64,000 nucleotides of DNA. It comes from Hyphomonas sediminis (GTDB lineage Bacteria; Pseudomonadota; Alphaproteobacteria; Caulobacterales; Hyphomonadaceae). Below are positions 17,921 to 26,243 of this stretch, piece after piece (within the stretch, counting starts at the first letter, position 1; every line of letters starts with the position of its first letter). Made by a program: the position numbers and the translations under genes. Under the pieces are notes generated by a model. It had not been told where the DNA came from, ran no database searches, and saw nothing but the letters and a program-made list of their open reading frames with translations. Where the stretch lies: contig NZ_JAIEZP010000001.1 in NCBI RefSeq assembly GCF_019679475.1, positions 186,001-250,000 on the forward strand, in the 5' to 3' direction.

Positions 17921-18976
17921 ATGCCCGATTTCCTGTCCGTGGAATATGCGGCGCAGCCCTTATGGCTGTGGGCTGCATTCCTCTCCCTTATCTGTTTCCT
18001 GCTCTGGGTCGATCTCGGCCTGCTCAACAAGAAAGACGAAGTCGTCTCCCCGAAGAAAAGCGCCATCATGTGGGCCTGCTTTGCTTCGCTCGCGGTGGCC
18101 TTCGGTTTCTATATCTATTTCGGTTACCAGCCCGACCCGCAATTCTACAATGATCCGGAAAACCTGAACCAGCAGGCAGCGGTCCAGTTTGCCACCGGAT
18201 ACCTGCTCGAAACTGCGCTTGCCTTCGACAACATCTTTGTCATCGGACTCGTCTTCACTTTCTTTGCCGTGCCGCGCGAATACCAGCACAGGGTGCTTTT
18301 CTGGGGTATTCTCGGCGCGATCGTCTTCCGCGGCATCTTCATTTCGCTCGGCGCAGCGGTGGTCAACGAGTTCACCTGGGTGCTCTATATCTTCGCGGCT
18401 TTCCTGCTCTACACCGGCGCCAAGATGCTGCTTTCAGGGAATGGCGACGATGACGAGGAAGAACTCGACCTTGAGAAAAACCCGATCTTCCGTTTCCTGA
18501 AGAAACGCCTGCGCCTGACCGAAGAGATCACCAACCATAATTTCGTGGTGACCAAGCCAGACCCGGTGACGGGCAAGCTCACCCGCTATGCCACGCCGCT
18601 CCTGCTGGCGCTGCTGATGGTGGAGACGGTGGACATCATCTTCGCTGTGGACTCGGTGCCGGCGATCTTTGCGGTCACCCGCGATCCCTTCATTGTCTAC
18701 ACCTCGAACATCTTCGCCATCCTTGGCCTGCGCTCGATGTATTTCATGCTGTCGGCAGCTGTCGAACGGTTCAAATACCTCAAGTTCGGCCTCGCCGCCG
18801 TGCTGGTGCTGATCGGCATCAAGATCTTCTGGAACTTCCTGCTCTACAAGGAATTCCACCTTGTGCCCTATCTGGAGGCACACTGGTCGCTGATGCTCAC
18901 GGTCACGCTGCTCGGCGGGTCCATCCTGTTCTCGCTCTGGAAGACCAGCGGCGAGCACAAGACGCAGGATAGCTGA
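17921..18976 (+). CDS. TerC/Alx family integral membrane protein
   Basis: A 351-residue polytopic membrane protein with the TerC signature: LWVDLGLLNKKDEVVSPKKS in the first loop, ETALAFDNIFVIGLVFTFF near residue 100 (acidic residues buried in a membrane helix), and VETVDIIFAVDSVPAIFAVT near residue 232. Family members are linked to manganese export and to tellurium or alkaline-pH responses; metal export is the best present view. About nine membrane segments are visible. The gene stands alone, with a hairpin terminator shared with the convergent thioesterase immediately after the stop. Confidence 0.92.
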   Translation: MPDFLSVEYAAQPLWLWAAFLSLICFLLWVDLGLLNKKDEVVSPKKSAIMWACFASLAVAFGFYIYFGYQPDPQFYNDPENLNQQAAVQFATGYLLETALAFDNIFVIGLVFTFFAVPREYQHRVLFWGILGAIVFRGIFISLGAAVVNEFTWVLYIFAAFLLYTGAKMLLSGNGDDDEEELDLEKNPIFRFLKKRLRLTEEITNHNFVVTKPDPVTGKLTRYATPLLLALLMVETVDIIFAVDSVPAIFAVTRDPFIVYTSNIFAILGLRSMYFMLSAAVERFKYLKFGLAAVLVLIGIKIFWNFLLYKEFHLVPYLEAHWSLMLTVTLLGGSILFSLWKTSGEHKTQDS

Positions 18977-18986
18977 GCCGAAAGGG

Positions 18987-19025
18987 ACCCTTCGTCAGGC
19001 GCCCGCGGTGGTCCTGACGAAGGGT
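18987..19025. terminator. 13-bp inverted repeat between convergent genes
   Basis: ACCCTTCGTCAGG (18987-18999) and its exact complement (19013-19025) flank a 13-base loop. The hairpin overlaps the last codons of the reverse-strand thioesterase gene and follows the TerC stop by ten bases, so it probably ends both transcripts or protects their 3' ends; T-tracts are poor. Confidence 0.65.
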
Positions 19026-19465
19026 TTGCCTTCTTCCCGGCGCGGGATCACCTTGAAGATGCCGGTGCCGCGCATCAGCAGCTTGTCACCGGTCCAGATC
19101 CGCCCCTCGACGGTGAACACATCGTCCTGCCGGCCCACGATCTTTCCCTTGCCCTCGACAAAGCTGCCGACCGGCGCGCCGGAGAGGAAATCGCACATCA
19201 GGCGGACGGTCACCCACCAGGTGTCATCGTCCTTCTCCACCGCCGCGCCCCAGGCCATATCGGCAAAGGTCATCAGCATGCCGCCATGGGCATTCATCAT
19301 GCCGTTGGTGTGGTATTCCTCCACGCGGAAAGCGCGCATCAGCGTACCCTCGTCGCGCTTCTCGAACAGCGGCCCGATCTGGCGGCCAAAGCCGCGATGC
19401 CAGGCAAGCTGGGTGTAGCCAGGCGGCAGTTCGGTGGTCTGATAGCGGTTGAAATCGTCTGTCAT
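18995..19465 (-). CDS. PaaI-type hot-dog thioesterase family protein
   Basis: A 156-residue single hot-dog protein. Near residue 55 the sequence YHTNGMMNAHGGMLMTFADM carries the HGG motif and acidic residue typical of PaaI/acyl-CoA thioesterases, and VTVRLMCDFLSGAPVGSFVE forms the following strand. Expected to hydrolyse acyl- or aryl-CoA esters in the cytoplasm; the true substrate is unknown. I use the ATG at 19465 (MTDDFNRYQ); the frame is open further upstream but that part lacks family features and runs towards the divergent lipoprotein gene. Its 3' end is inside the terminator hairpin. Confidence 0.85.
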   Translation of the reverse strand: MTDDFNRYQTTELPPGYTQLAWHRGFGRQIGPLFEKRDEGTLMRAFRVEEYHTNGMMNAHGGMLMTFADMAWGAAVEKDDDTWWVTVRLMCDFLSGAPVGSFVEGKGKIVGRQDDVFTVEGRIWTGDKLLMRGTGIFKVIPRREEGKPFVRTTAGA

Positions 19466-19549
19466 GGTGACAGCGCCATAGCCTCGGCCATGCAAGGTGG
19501 GCAAGTCCTGCCTTGAAATTGCCGTAACGTTCCCCGAACGATTTTCTTC

Positions 19550-20326
19550 ATGATGCGCGTGGTGGCTGCTCTCATTCTCCTTTCCGGCTGCTCTGCCCTG
19601 CTGGCAGATGCCGAGCCGCGCGCCCGCGAAAGCACCCTTGCCAGCGCCGCTGTGCTGGCCGCGCAGCAGCCGCTGGACGCCTGCGGCGGACGCGACGTGC
19701 TTGACAGCATTGTGCCCGACGGGCCTTTCCTGCAGGCCTGCAAGTTTCACGATGCCTGCTACCGCTCCGGCGCGCTCGATCAGGGCCGCTGCGATGCCGA
19801 TTTCCTGGCCGACATGCGCGGCGCCTGCGATACCGAATACCCCGCCACCTCAGCCACCGCCGCCAACATGGCGTGCCGGGTCGCGGCCGCGACTTACTAC
19901 AAGGCCGTGAACTCGCGCTTCGGCTCGATGCTCTATCCGGGCGGCAAGACGGAGGGGACAATCAGGCGGGCCAGCCAGCGCCTTATCGGCAAGAGCGCGG
20001 CGCCCCATCTGGAAGCCTGCGCCGACGTGACCAACACGGCCAACCGCAAGCTGCGCTATTACCTCACCCTGCATGACGCCAAAGGCCAGTGGATCGCCAC
20101 AGCGCCCGCCATGAAGTCCGCCCCGCTGCAACCGGGCGAAACCACCCGGCTCTGCGCCGGCACCGGCCTGTCCTGGTTCCGCAACGCCGGGAATATCGGC
20201 CCGGCCTATGCCCTGACGCTGAAGGCGGACGATCCTTCCACCCTCAACCCCTTCGGCGACCTTGTAAGCCTCGACCGGATAGATTGCGATACCGCGACAG
20301 GCGCCTGCCACCGCGTGGCGCCATAG
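19550..20326 (+). CDS. Lipoprotein with phospholipase A2-like motif
   Basis: The 258-residue product has a lipoprotein signal (VVAALILLSGCSAL, lipobox Cys near residue 14). Around residues 45-90 it has cysteine-rich sequence with ACKFHDACYRSGALDQGRC, which resembles the bacterial/fungal PLA2 active-site pattern (C-x2-HD-x-CY), where the His-Asp pair binds calcium and activates water. The later half (from about residue 140) contains KLRYYLTLHDAKGQWI and looks like a separate beta-rich domain of unknown role. An outer-membrane or periplasmic phospholipase is the best inference, by motif only. It ends four bases before the convergent rubredoxin stop. Confidence 0.68.
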   Translation: MMRVVAALILLSGCSALLADAEPRARESTLASAAVLAAQQPLDACGGRDVLDSIVPDGPFLQACKFHDACYRSGALDQGRCDADFLADMRGACDTEYPATSATAANMACRVAAATYYKAVNSRFGSMLYPGGKTEGTIRRASQRLIGKSAAPHLEACADVTNTANRKLRYYLTLHDAKGQWIATAPAMKSAPLQPGETTRLCAGTGLSWFRNAGNIGPAYALTLKADDPSTLNPFGDLVSLDRIDCDTATGACHRVAP

Positions 20327-20330
20327 CGTC

Positions 20331-20507
20331 TCAGATCTCAACCATGTCGAAATCGGATTTCGGCGTGCCGCAGAGCGGGCAGATCCAATCTTCCGGAATA
20401 TCCGCCCACCGCGTACCGGGGGCGAGGCCTTCATTCGGGTCGCCCTCCTTCTCGTCATATATGTAGCCGCAGGTGCGGCACTGCCAGGTCTTGTAACTCT
20501 CGCTCAT
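20331..20507 (-). CDS. Rubredoxin
   Basis: A 58-residue iron protein that transfers single electrons. The two iron-binding loops are plain: [15 protein letters not shown] (residues 10-24) and [14 protein letters not shown] (residues 40-53), giving four cysteines in two C-x2-C pairs. Its ATG overlaps the stop of the TetR gene (ATGA), so the two are co-transcribed. Rubredoxins in such settings often feed alkane hydroxylases (AlkB type); here the nearest oxygenase is the divergent P450. A link to that P450 is context-based inference. Confidence 0.95.
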   Translation of the reverse strand: MSESYKTWQCRTCGYIYDEKEGDPNEGLAPGTRWADIPEDWICPLCGTPKSDFDMVEI

Positions 20508-21202
20508 GTCGTCTGCCCCTCCTCCAGAGGCCGCGCAGCCAGCCGCGCTTTCAGGGATGCGATGAGCCCGTCGCGCACGGGCCCCGCATCAAATTCCGGG
20601 TCAACAAGGGCCTGCATCCGCATGCCCAGCAGCGAGCAGCCTGTCAGCAGCGCCTCTGCATCCGCATTCACATCGCCGCGCACATGGCCACTCTGCTGGC
20701 CACGCTCGATGAAGTTGCGGATCAGCGCCCGCTCGATCTCATGGGAGTCGCGGAAAGCCCCGCGCGTTTCCAGCCTGTCGGCAACAGCGGCGGCCAGCAG
20801 CATGAAATAGGTGTCGGCCTCTTCGGCCCCGCGCAGCGACTCGCAATGCAGGTGCACGAAGGCACACAGCGCCGTCAGGCCGTCCATGTCGGAAACCTTC
20901 GCCTCATCGAGCGCCTCGCCCTGCCATTCATGGAGGTGGGTGATCAATGCCCGGATCAGCCCCTCCTTTGAGCCGAACCTCTGGGTCACCAGCCCACGCG
21001 AGAAGCCGGCCTCCCGGCCGATGGCATCGAAGGTGGCCGCCGAAACGCCCTGCCCCGCGACCACGCGCACAGCCGCGCCCAGCAGCTCGCGCTCGGACCG
21101 GTCCCGCCGCTCAGCCTGCGTAAGGCGCCGCGCCGGGGCGTCTTCGCCCGCTGCAGCCTCGCCGCCCGCCTTTGTGCCCGCGCTGGTCCCTGTGTCAGAC
21201 AT
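20504..21202 (-). CDS. TetR family transcriptional regulator
   Basis: A 232-residue repressor-type protein. The N-terminal DNA-binding domain shows [20 protein letters not shown] followed by [12 protein letters not shown], the usual TetR helix-turn-helix; the C-terminal part is a ligand-binding helical domain without recognisable effector signature. The chosen ATG (21202) has AAGGGG five bases upstream; a GTG two codons earlier is an alternative. The N-terminal 35 residues are a polar, Gly/Ala/Glu-rich extension. It is divergent from the P450 with 116 bases between and heads a two-gene unit with rubredoxin, so it likely controls both directions. Confidence 0.92.
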   Translation of the reverse strand: MSDTGTSAGTKAGGEAAAGEDAPARRLTQAERRDRSERELLGAAVRVVAGQGVSAATFDAIGREAGFSRGLVTQRFGSKEGLIRALITHLHEWQGEALDEAKVSDMDGLTALCAFVHLHCESLRGAEEADTYFMLLAAAVADRLETRGAFRDSHEIERALIRNFIERGQQSGHVRGDVNADAEALLTGCSLLGMRMQALVDPEFDAGPVRDGLIASLKARLAARPLEEGQTT

Positions 21203-21318
21203 TCGCACCCCTTAACATGTTTGTTGGCTGTATAGCAAGTTTGTGGTAGTCAGTTCGCAACCGGGATCGCGGCGCCCGCCAGCGACGCATATCCGGCAAA
21301 AGGGAGGAATCAGGAACC
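21203..21318. promoter_or_regulatory. Divergent control region between TetR and P450
   Basis: The 116-base region holds the eight-base palindrome AACATGTT (21214-21221) and two ACAAAC direct repeats on the minus strand, close to TTGCTATA, a possible promoter piece for tetR. These are the likely operator area for the TetR protein. A GGGAGGAA ribosome binding site lies before the P450 start. Confidence 0.4.
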
Positions 21319-22593
21319 ATGGCCATACCGGAACAGATTGCGCGCGATATTGTCGACCCCAAAGCCTATGCAGACTGGAAACGGTCTCATGACGCGTTTG
21401 CCTGGCTGCGCAAGAATGCGCCGCTCGATGTGGCCCAGCTCGACGGGTTCGATCCCTTCTGGGTGGTCACCCGCCATGCCGACATCCTGAATGTCGAGCG
21501 CCAGAACGACCTCTTCCACAATGAGGATCGCTCCGCGACGCTGACCAATATCGAAACCGACAAGAAAGTGCGCGAGATGATGGGCGGCTCGCCCAATCTT
21601 CTGCGCTCGCTGGTCCAGATGGATAACCCAGACCACATGCAGTACCGGCGCCTGACGCAGGCCTGGTTCATGCCGCAGAACCTGCGCAAGCTGGAAGACC
21701 GGATCCGCGAGATCGCCCGCGGCTTCATCGACAAGATGGCCGCCAAAGGCACCGAGTGCGACTTTGCCCGCGATGTGGCCTTCCTCTATCCGCTGCATGT
21801 CATCATGGAAGTGCTTGGCGTGCCGGAAATCGACGAGCCGCGCATGTTGAAGCTGACGCAGGAACTGTTCGGCGCGCAAGACCCCGAAGTGAACCGTTCA
21901 GGCAAGGAGGTTTCCGACACCGATACCGGCCTCGCCAACATCCAGGCCACCGTGGCAGACTTCTTCTCCTACTTCGTGGAAATGACCGAGGATCGCCGCC
22001 GCAATCCGCGCGACGATGTGGCGAGCGTGATTGCCAATGGCGCTGTCTATGGCCAGCCGCTCGGTCATCTGGAGGCCATGTCCTACTACATCATCGCCGC
22101 GACAGCCGGCCATGACACGACCTCCAACACAACCGCCGGCGCGCTGTGGGCGCTGGCAGAAAATCAGGACCAGTTCCGTAAGCTGAAAGATGACCTGTCG
22201 CTGATCCCGTCGATGGTGGAAGAGTCGATCCGCTGGGAAACCCCAGTAAAACACTTCATGCGCACAGCCACCGCAGACACAGAAGTCGCGGGCAAACAGA
22301 TCAAGAAGAATGACTGGCTGTTCCTGGCCTACCCGTCGGGCAACCGCGACGAAGACGTGTTCGAGGATCCCTATTCCTTCAAGATCGACCGCTCCCCGAA
22401 CAAACATGTCGCCTTCGGCTATGGCGCGCATGTCTGCCTCGGCCAGCACCTTGCGCGGATGGAGATGCGCGTCCTGTGGGAAGAATTGCTGCCCCGCCTG
22501 AAATCGGTGGAACTCAACGGCACCCCGACCCGCGTGCAGGCAAACTTCGTCAGCGGCCCGAAATCCGTCCCGATCCGCTTCCAGATGAGTTGA
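21319..22593 (+). CDS. Cytochrome P450
   Basis: A soluble bacterial P450 of 424 residues. The I-helix oxygen-activation motif is AATAGHDTTSNTTAG, the K-helix ExxR is EESIRWE, and the haem ligand loop is FGYGAHVCLGQHLARME with the cysteine thiolate. The overall pattern, including LVQMDNPDHMQYRRL, is reminiscent of the CYP125/CYP142-like sterol and terpenoid hydroxylases of proteobacteria and actinobacteria, but substrate cannot be deduced. It lies divergent to a TetR-rubredoxin unit; no ferredoxin or ferredoxin reductase gene is adjacent. An in-frame ATG with a good ribosome binding site sets the start. Confidence 0.95.
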   Translation: MAIPEQIARDIVDPKAYADWKRSHDAFAWLRKNAPLDVAQLDGFDPFWVVTRHADILNVERQNDLFHNEDRSATLTNIETDKKVREMMGGSPNLLRSLVQMDNPDHMQYRRLTQAWFMPQNLRKLEDRIREIARGFIDKMAAKGTECDFARDVAFLYPLHVIMEVLGVPEIDEPRMLKLTQELFGAQDPEVNRSGKEVSDTDTGLANIQATVADFFSYFVEMTEDRRRNPRDDVASVIANGAVYGQPLGHLEAMSYYIIAATAGHDTTSNTTAGALWALAENQDQFRKLKDDLSLIPSMVEESIRWETPVKHFMRTATADTEVAGKQIKKNDWLFLAYPSGNRDEDVFEDPYSFKIDRSPNKHVAFGYGAHVCLGQHLARMEMRVLWEELLPRLKSVELNGTPTRVQANFVSGPKSVPIRFQMS

Positions 22594-22935
22594 ACCCCGC
22601 CCTATCCAACCCCCACATACCCTCCCTGCGTCATCCCGGAAATCGCGGAAGCGATTATCCGGGACCCAGAATCCTTCGAAGTTCAAAGCCTCACCCTCCC
22701 GAAGCTCATGGTGAGCGAAGTCGAACTATAGAGCGGGCTGGCCAGACTTATCCGGCGGGCAATAGCGCGGCGGGCGAAGCGCCCACACCGCACACACTTT
22801 TTCCTCAGGCGCCGCGGTGCCCGCCGCGCAGGCTCCACCTATTGAGCCATCCAAACTGCCCCACCCCCGGATGGCACCGCCAGTCCGGCCAAAGACGATC
22901 CGAACCCCTCCAGGCCGGGATCGGCACCGAGCCGT
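22594..22935. repeat. Gene-free stretch with two intergenic repeat elements
   Basis: The 342 bases between the P450 and the kinase hold no credible gene. At 22630-22675 is a palindrome-like unit (GTCATCCCGGAAATCG ... TATCCGGGACCCAG), a type of dispersed repeat common in alphaproteobacteria. At 22690-22727 a degenerate half-copy of the GTGAGCGAAGTCGAA element shared with 4543, 33268 and 42765 follows. The rest is C-rich sequence with no clear signal. Confidence 0.65.
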
Positions 22936-24300
22936 TCAGGAAAGCCCCGCGCGCTCCAGCGCCTCGCTCTGCCGCGCGGCCACGGCCTCGACCGAGAAGC
23001 CCTCAAGGCTCTCCTCGAACAGCTGGTGGAAATTGAGTTCCGCGCCGAGGCGCAGATAGGCGGCGCCAAGCCCGATGGCGGCGCGGTCCATGAACACGAA
23101 TTCGCGCGGGATCTTCACCGGCCCCTTCTCCTTCAGCAGCTGGCGCACGCGGAAGGCTTCCTTGCGGCCATATTCACCGGGCGAGACGCCATCGGCCACA
23201 GTGCGCACCCGGTCGTCGATGATCGGCCCATAGATGAAGCGCGCCCAGACATTCAGCACCTCGGCAAGCTCACGCGAAAGGTTCTGGAAGCCCCATGCCT
23301 CATAGGCGGCATAGGCAGCGTCAAAATCATCGTGCAGCATCGCCCGGTAAAGATCGACGACACCGGCAACGAAGCGCGGCGGGAAGATGCGGATACAGCC
23401 GAAGTCGAGCAGGTTGATCCCCTCTCCCCCATCGGTCACCTGATAATTGCCAAGGTGTGGATCGCCATGGATCACGGCATAGGAGTTCATCGGCGCCCAC
23501 CAGGTCCAGAACAGCATTTCGGCAATGCGATTGCGGGTCTCCTGCGGCGCGCCTTCAAAGGCGCCGAGGCGTTCGCCCTCCAGCCAGGTCATGGTGATCA
23601 GACGCCCGGTCGAAAGATCCTCGACCGGCGCCGGGCATGTCACGAACGGCTTGTCCGCCAGCATATCCCGGTAGAGGCGCATGTGTCTGGCCTCGCGGCC
23701 ATAATCGAGTTCCTCGCGCAGCCGGTCCGTAATCTCCTCGACCATCTCGTCGGCATCAATCGAGCCATCCATGCGCTTGAACAAGCCCAGCAGGGTGCGC
23801 AGCTGGCCGATATCGGACTCCACTGCGCTCGCCATGTCGGGATATTGCAGCTTGCAGGCAACCTTGCGGCCATCATGCAGGGTGGCCGCGTGGACCTGCC
23901 CCAGAGAGGCTGCGTGGGAGGCTTCCTTGCCGAAATCGGCAAACTTCGCCTCCCAGTCGGCGCCCAGCTCTGCCCGCATCCGGCGTTTGACGAAGGGCCA
24001 GCCCATCGCGGGGGCTTCTGCCTGCAGCTTGGCGAATTCCTCGGCATATTGCGGGGGCAACAGGTCGGGCACCGTGGAGACCATCTGCGCCACCTTCATC
24101 AGCGGCCCCTTGGACTTGCCGAGCGCGGCAGCCATCGCCCTGGCGATGCGCTCGTCGCCCTTGTCGCCGCCAAACAGCGAATGGGCCGCAAAGGTCAGCC
24201 CCGCGCCGGAGAGGTTCGCTCCTACTTTCGCCGTCCGGGCCAGACGGCCAGACAGGCGGTTGCGCTCAGGGTCGGACGTGTCGGAAGGCGGAGGGCTCAT
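22936..24300 (-). CDS. ABC1/AarF (UbiB-like) atypical kinase family protein
   Basis: A 454-residue member of the ABC1/ADCK/UbiB family. The KxGQ-equivalent region reads LMKVAQMVSTVPDLLP near residue 60, an alanine-rich nucleotide loop EASHAASLGQVHAAT follows, and the invariant kinase-like motifs NSYAVIHGDPHLGNYQV and INLLDFGCIRIFP are near residues 275 and 300. Such proteins have ATPase/kinase-like activity and support ubiquinone or other isoprenoid lipid metabolism; a direct role in ubiquinone synthesis is not shown here as no ubi genes adjoin. No membrane anchor is apparent at the C-terminus, unlike classical UbiB. Confidence 0.88.
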   Translation of the reverse strand: MSPPPSDTSDPERNRLSGRLARTAKVGANLSGAGLTFAAHSLFGGDKGDERIARAMAAALGKSKGPLMKVAQMVSTVPDLLPPQYAEEFAKLQAEAPAMGWPFVKRRMRAELGADWEAKFADFGKEASHAASLGQVHAATLHDGRKVACKLQYPDMASAVESDIGQLRTLLGLFKRMDGSIDADEMVEEITDRLREELDYGREARHMRLYRDMLADKPFVTCPAPVEDLSTGRLITMTWLEGERLGAFEGAPQETRNRIAEMLFWTWWAPMNSYAVIHGDPHLGNYQVTDGGEGINLLDFGCIRIFPPRFVAGVVDLYRAMLHDDFDAAYAAYEAWGFQNLSRELAEVLNVWARFIYGPIIDDRVRTVADGVSPGEYGRKEAFRVRQLLKEKGPVKIPREFVFMDRAAIGLGAAYLRLGAELNFHQLFEESLEGFSVEAVAARQSEALERAGLS

Positions 24301-24556
24301 GCCTGAAAGATATAGGCCGCTGGCGGGGGCTTGGACAGGTTCGGCAGCGCCGGGGTGACAAAGTGTTCACGCTGGCGTATAGCCCGCCCCGAGTTTGCCA
24401 CAATTGCTGAGGCCCCGCCCTGCACCATTGCCGCCCGTTTTCCTGACCCGGCCCACCCCGTCAGACTGATGCGAGCCCGCAGCGCCCCTGTAGATACAGA
24501 TACAAACGACAGTGGCGCCCCCATCCGGCGCCCGCCCCTCCCTCTAAGGACTCCCC

Positions 24557-25339
24557 ATGGCCTACCAGACCCTGATTACCGAAGTGAACGCCGAAGACGG
24601 CTATGCCGTCATCCAGATGAATCGCCCCGACACGCTCAACGCGCTCAGCGAGGAGATGATGGGCGAGCTGACCCAGGCGTTCGACCGGTTTGAAGCTGAC
24701 GACCAGATCCTCTGCGTGATCCTGACTGGATCGAAGCGCGCCTTCTCCGGCGGCGCGGATGTGAAGGAAATTGCCGCCAAGACCTTCCCCCAGTCCTATT
24801 ATGAGGACTTCATCACCCGGAACTGGGAGCGGGCAGCCCGCGCCCGCAAACCGGTCATCGCGGCTGTTGGCGGCTATGCCATTGGCGGGGGCTGCGAGCT
24901 GGCCATGATGTGCGACATCATCCTGGCGGCGGATAATGCGCGTTTTGGACAGCCGGAGATCCGTCTGGGCGTGATGCCCGGCGCTGGGGCCACACAACGC
25001 CTCACCCGCGCCATCGGCAAGTCGAAGGCCATGGAACTCTGCCTCACGGGGCGCATGATGGAGGCCGAAGAGGCTGAACGCTGCGGCCTGGTGAGCCGGA
25101 TTGTCCCGGCTGACGAACTGCTGGCCGAAGCCAAGACCCTTGCAGCCACCGTTGCCGCCATGCCCCGCGCGGCCGCCATGATGACCAAGGAGGCCATCAA
25201 CGCGGCCTTCGAAACCCCGCTTTCTCAAGGCATTCAGTTCGAAAGACGCCTGTTCCACTCGCTTTTTGCCACCGATGACCAGAAAGAAGGCATGAAAGCC
25301 TATCTGGAGAAACGCTCGGCCCATTTCCGGGATCGCTGA
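24557..25339 (+). CDS. Enoyl-CoA hydratase/isomerase
   Basis: A 260-residue crotonase-fold enzyme that hydrates trans-2-enoyl-CoA in beta-oxidation. The CoA-binding loop KRAFSGGADVKEIA near residue 60, the oxyanion loop YAIGGGCELAMMCDI near residue 112 and FGQPEIRLGVMPGAGATQRL near residue 132 contain both glutamates used in hydration. Length and motifs fit FadB1/EchA-type short-chain hydratases. The gene stands alone between the divergent ABC1 kinase and rpsT. An AAGGA ribosome binding site precedes the ATG. Confidence 0.94.
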   Translation: MAYQTLITEVNAEDGYAVIQMNRPDTLNALSEEMMGELTQAFDRFEADDQILCVILTGSKRAFSGGADVKEIAAKTFPQSYYEDFITRNWERAARARKPVIAAVGGYAIGGGCELAMMCDIILAADNARFGQPEIRLGVMPGAGATQRLTRAIGKSKAMELCLTGRMMEAEEAERCGLVSRIVPADELLAEAKTLAATVAAMPRAAAMMTKEAINAAFETPLSQGIQFERRLFHSLFATDDQKEGMKAYLEKRSAHFRDR

Positions 25340-25456
25340 AACCGCCCGCCAAAAAGGCTGCTTTTCCGTCACGATGGCGGTTGACGCCACAGGGCCGTTT
25401 ATGTATCTCCGCGCCTTCTGCCCGAGGGAGATCCCGCCGGGCGCCAGGAGTTTGTT

Positions 25457-25720
25457 ATGGCGAATACCCGCTCAGCCAAGAAAATGGTGCGCAAGATCGC
25501 TGCGCGCACGGATGTGAACAAAGCCCGCCGCTCGCGCGTGCGCACCTATGTTCGCAAGGTCGAAGAAGCGATCGCATCCGGCGACAAGTCGGCCGCTCAG
25601 GAAGCCCTGAAAGCTGCCCAGCCGGAAATCATGCGCTCCGTGACCAAAGGCGTTACGCACAAGAACACCGCTTCCCGCAAGGTTTCGCGCCTTTCGGCCC
25701 GCGTGAAGGCAATGGCATAA
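25457..25720 (+). CDS. rpsT: 30S ribosomal protein S20
   Basis: The 87-residue basic protein [20 protein letters not shown] with later [18 protein letters not shown] and [15 protein letters not shown] is a typical S20, which binds 16S rRNA early in small-subunit assembly. AGGAG upstream of the ATG supports the start. It is followed by a rho-independent terminator and then by the dnaA leader; rpsT-dnaA adjacency is common in Caulobacterales and relatives. Confidence 0.98.
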   Translation: MANTRSAKKMVRKIAARTDVNKARRSRVRTYVRKVEEAIASGDKSAAQEALKAAQPEIMRSVTKGVTHKNTASRKVSRLSARVKAMA

Positions 25721-25770
25721 GCCTTTGACCTTGGCCCGCTGCCGGCCTTCGAAAGGCAGCTGAAAAGATA

Positions 25771-25806
25771 GCCCGCCAGGTTGTTCGCCCGGCGGGTTTT
25801 TCTTTT
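25771..25806 (+). terminator. Rho-independent terminator after rpsT
   Basis: CCCGCC (25772-25777) pairs with GGCGGG (25791-25796) across a 13-base loop and is followed by TTTTTCTTTT. It insulates rpsT from dnaA. Confidence 0.88.
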
Positions 25807-25807
25807 C

Positions 25808-26243
25808 CACGGCGCCGTTTTTCCTCGAGGCGCCGTTCCGCCAAAATTGCAACTCGCATCCGTTAGACTGACCCAGGAAACCGGTTGGTCTTACGGTAAC
25901 AGAAGGCGTTGCCCAGCTATGTCGCACCCTTGCCAGACAAGCCTCAAAAAAAATGTATTCCACAGGCTAAATCCAGCCCTCCGTATTGACAGAACAGACG
26001 CGAACAAAAGTAAGCAAGTAATCACTCCAAACTTTTTTCACCTGTTCAATCAGATGAATTCCTGTCAATTTTTTTTGAGGGGAATGGGTGTCAACACGGG
26101 AAATGCGCCCGTCTTAAAAAAGTTGCACTTGCCAGAAAATTCCCCTCGGAATAACCTCCACAGACCAACCAATTTAGTCCCGGTACAGAGTATTTTTGTG
26201 TTTCAGGCGGGGGCCTGCCGGGGCGCGTCGTGTAAGGGTTGGG
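25808..26243 (+). promoter_or_regulatory. AT-rich dnaA upstream region with nested hairpins
   Basis: This 436-base gene-free stretch is clearly AT-richer than the surroundings. TTGACA occurs at 25987-25992. An outer stem GAGGGGAAT (26077-26085) / ATTCCCCTC (26139-26147) encloses an inner ACGGG-CCCGT hairpin (26096-26112). Only loose matches to the DnaA box are seen (TATTCCACA near 25953, CCTCCACA near 26155), so it reads as a dnaA promoter and long 5' leader rather than as a clear replication origin. Confidence 0.55.

Noticed and set aside
25808-26243. Possible replication origin (oriC) between rpsT and dnaA
   Set aside because: The stretch is AT-rich and adjoins dnaA, but no near-perfect cluster of DnaA boxes was found by eye, and in related groups the origin often lies away from dnaA. 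Kept only as a dnaA leader.
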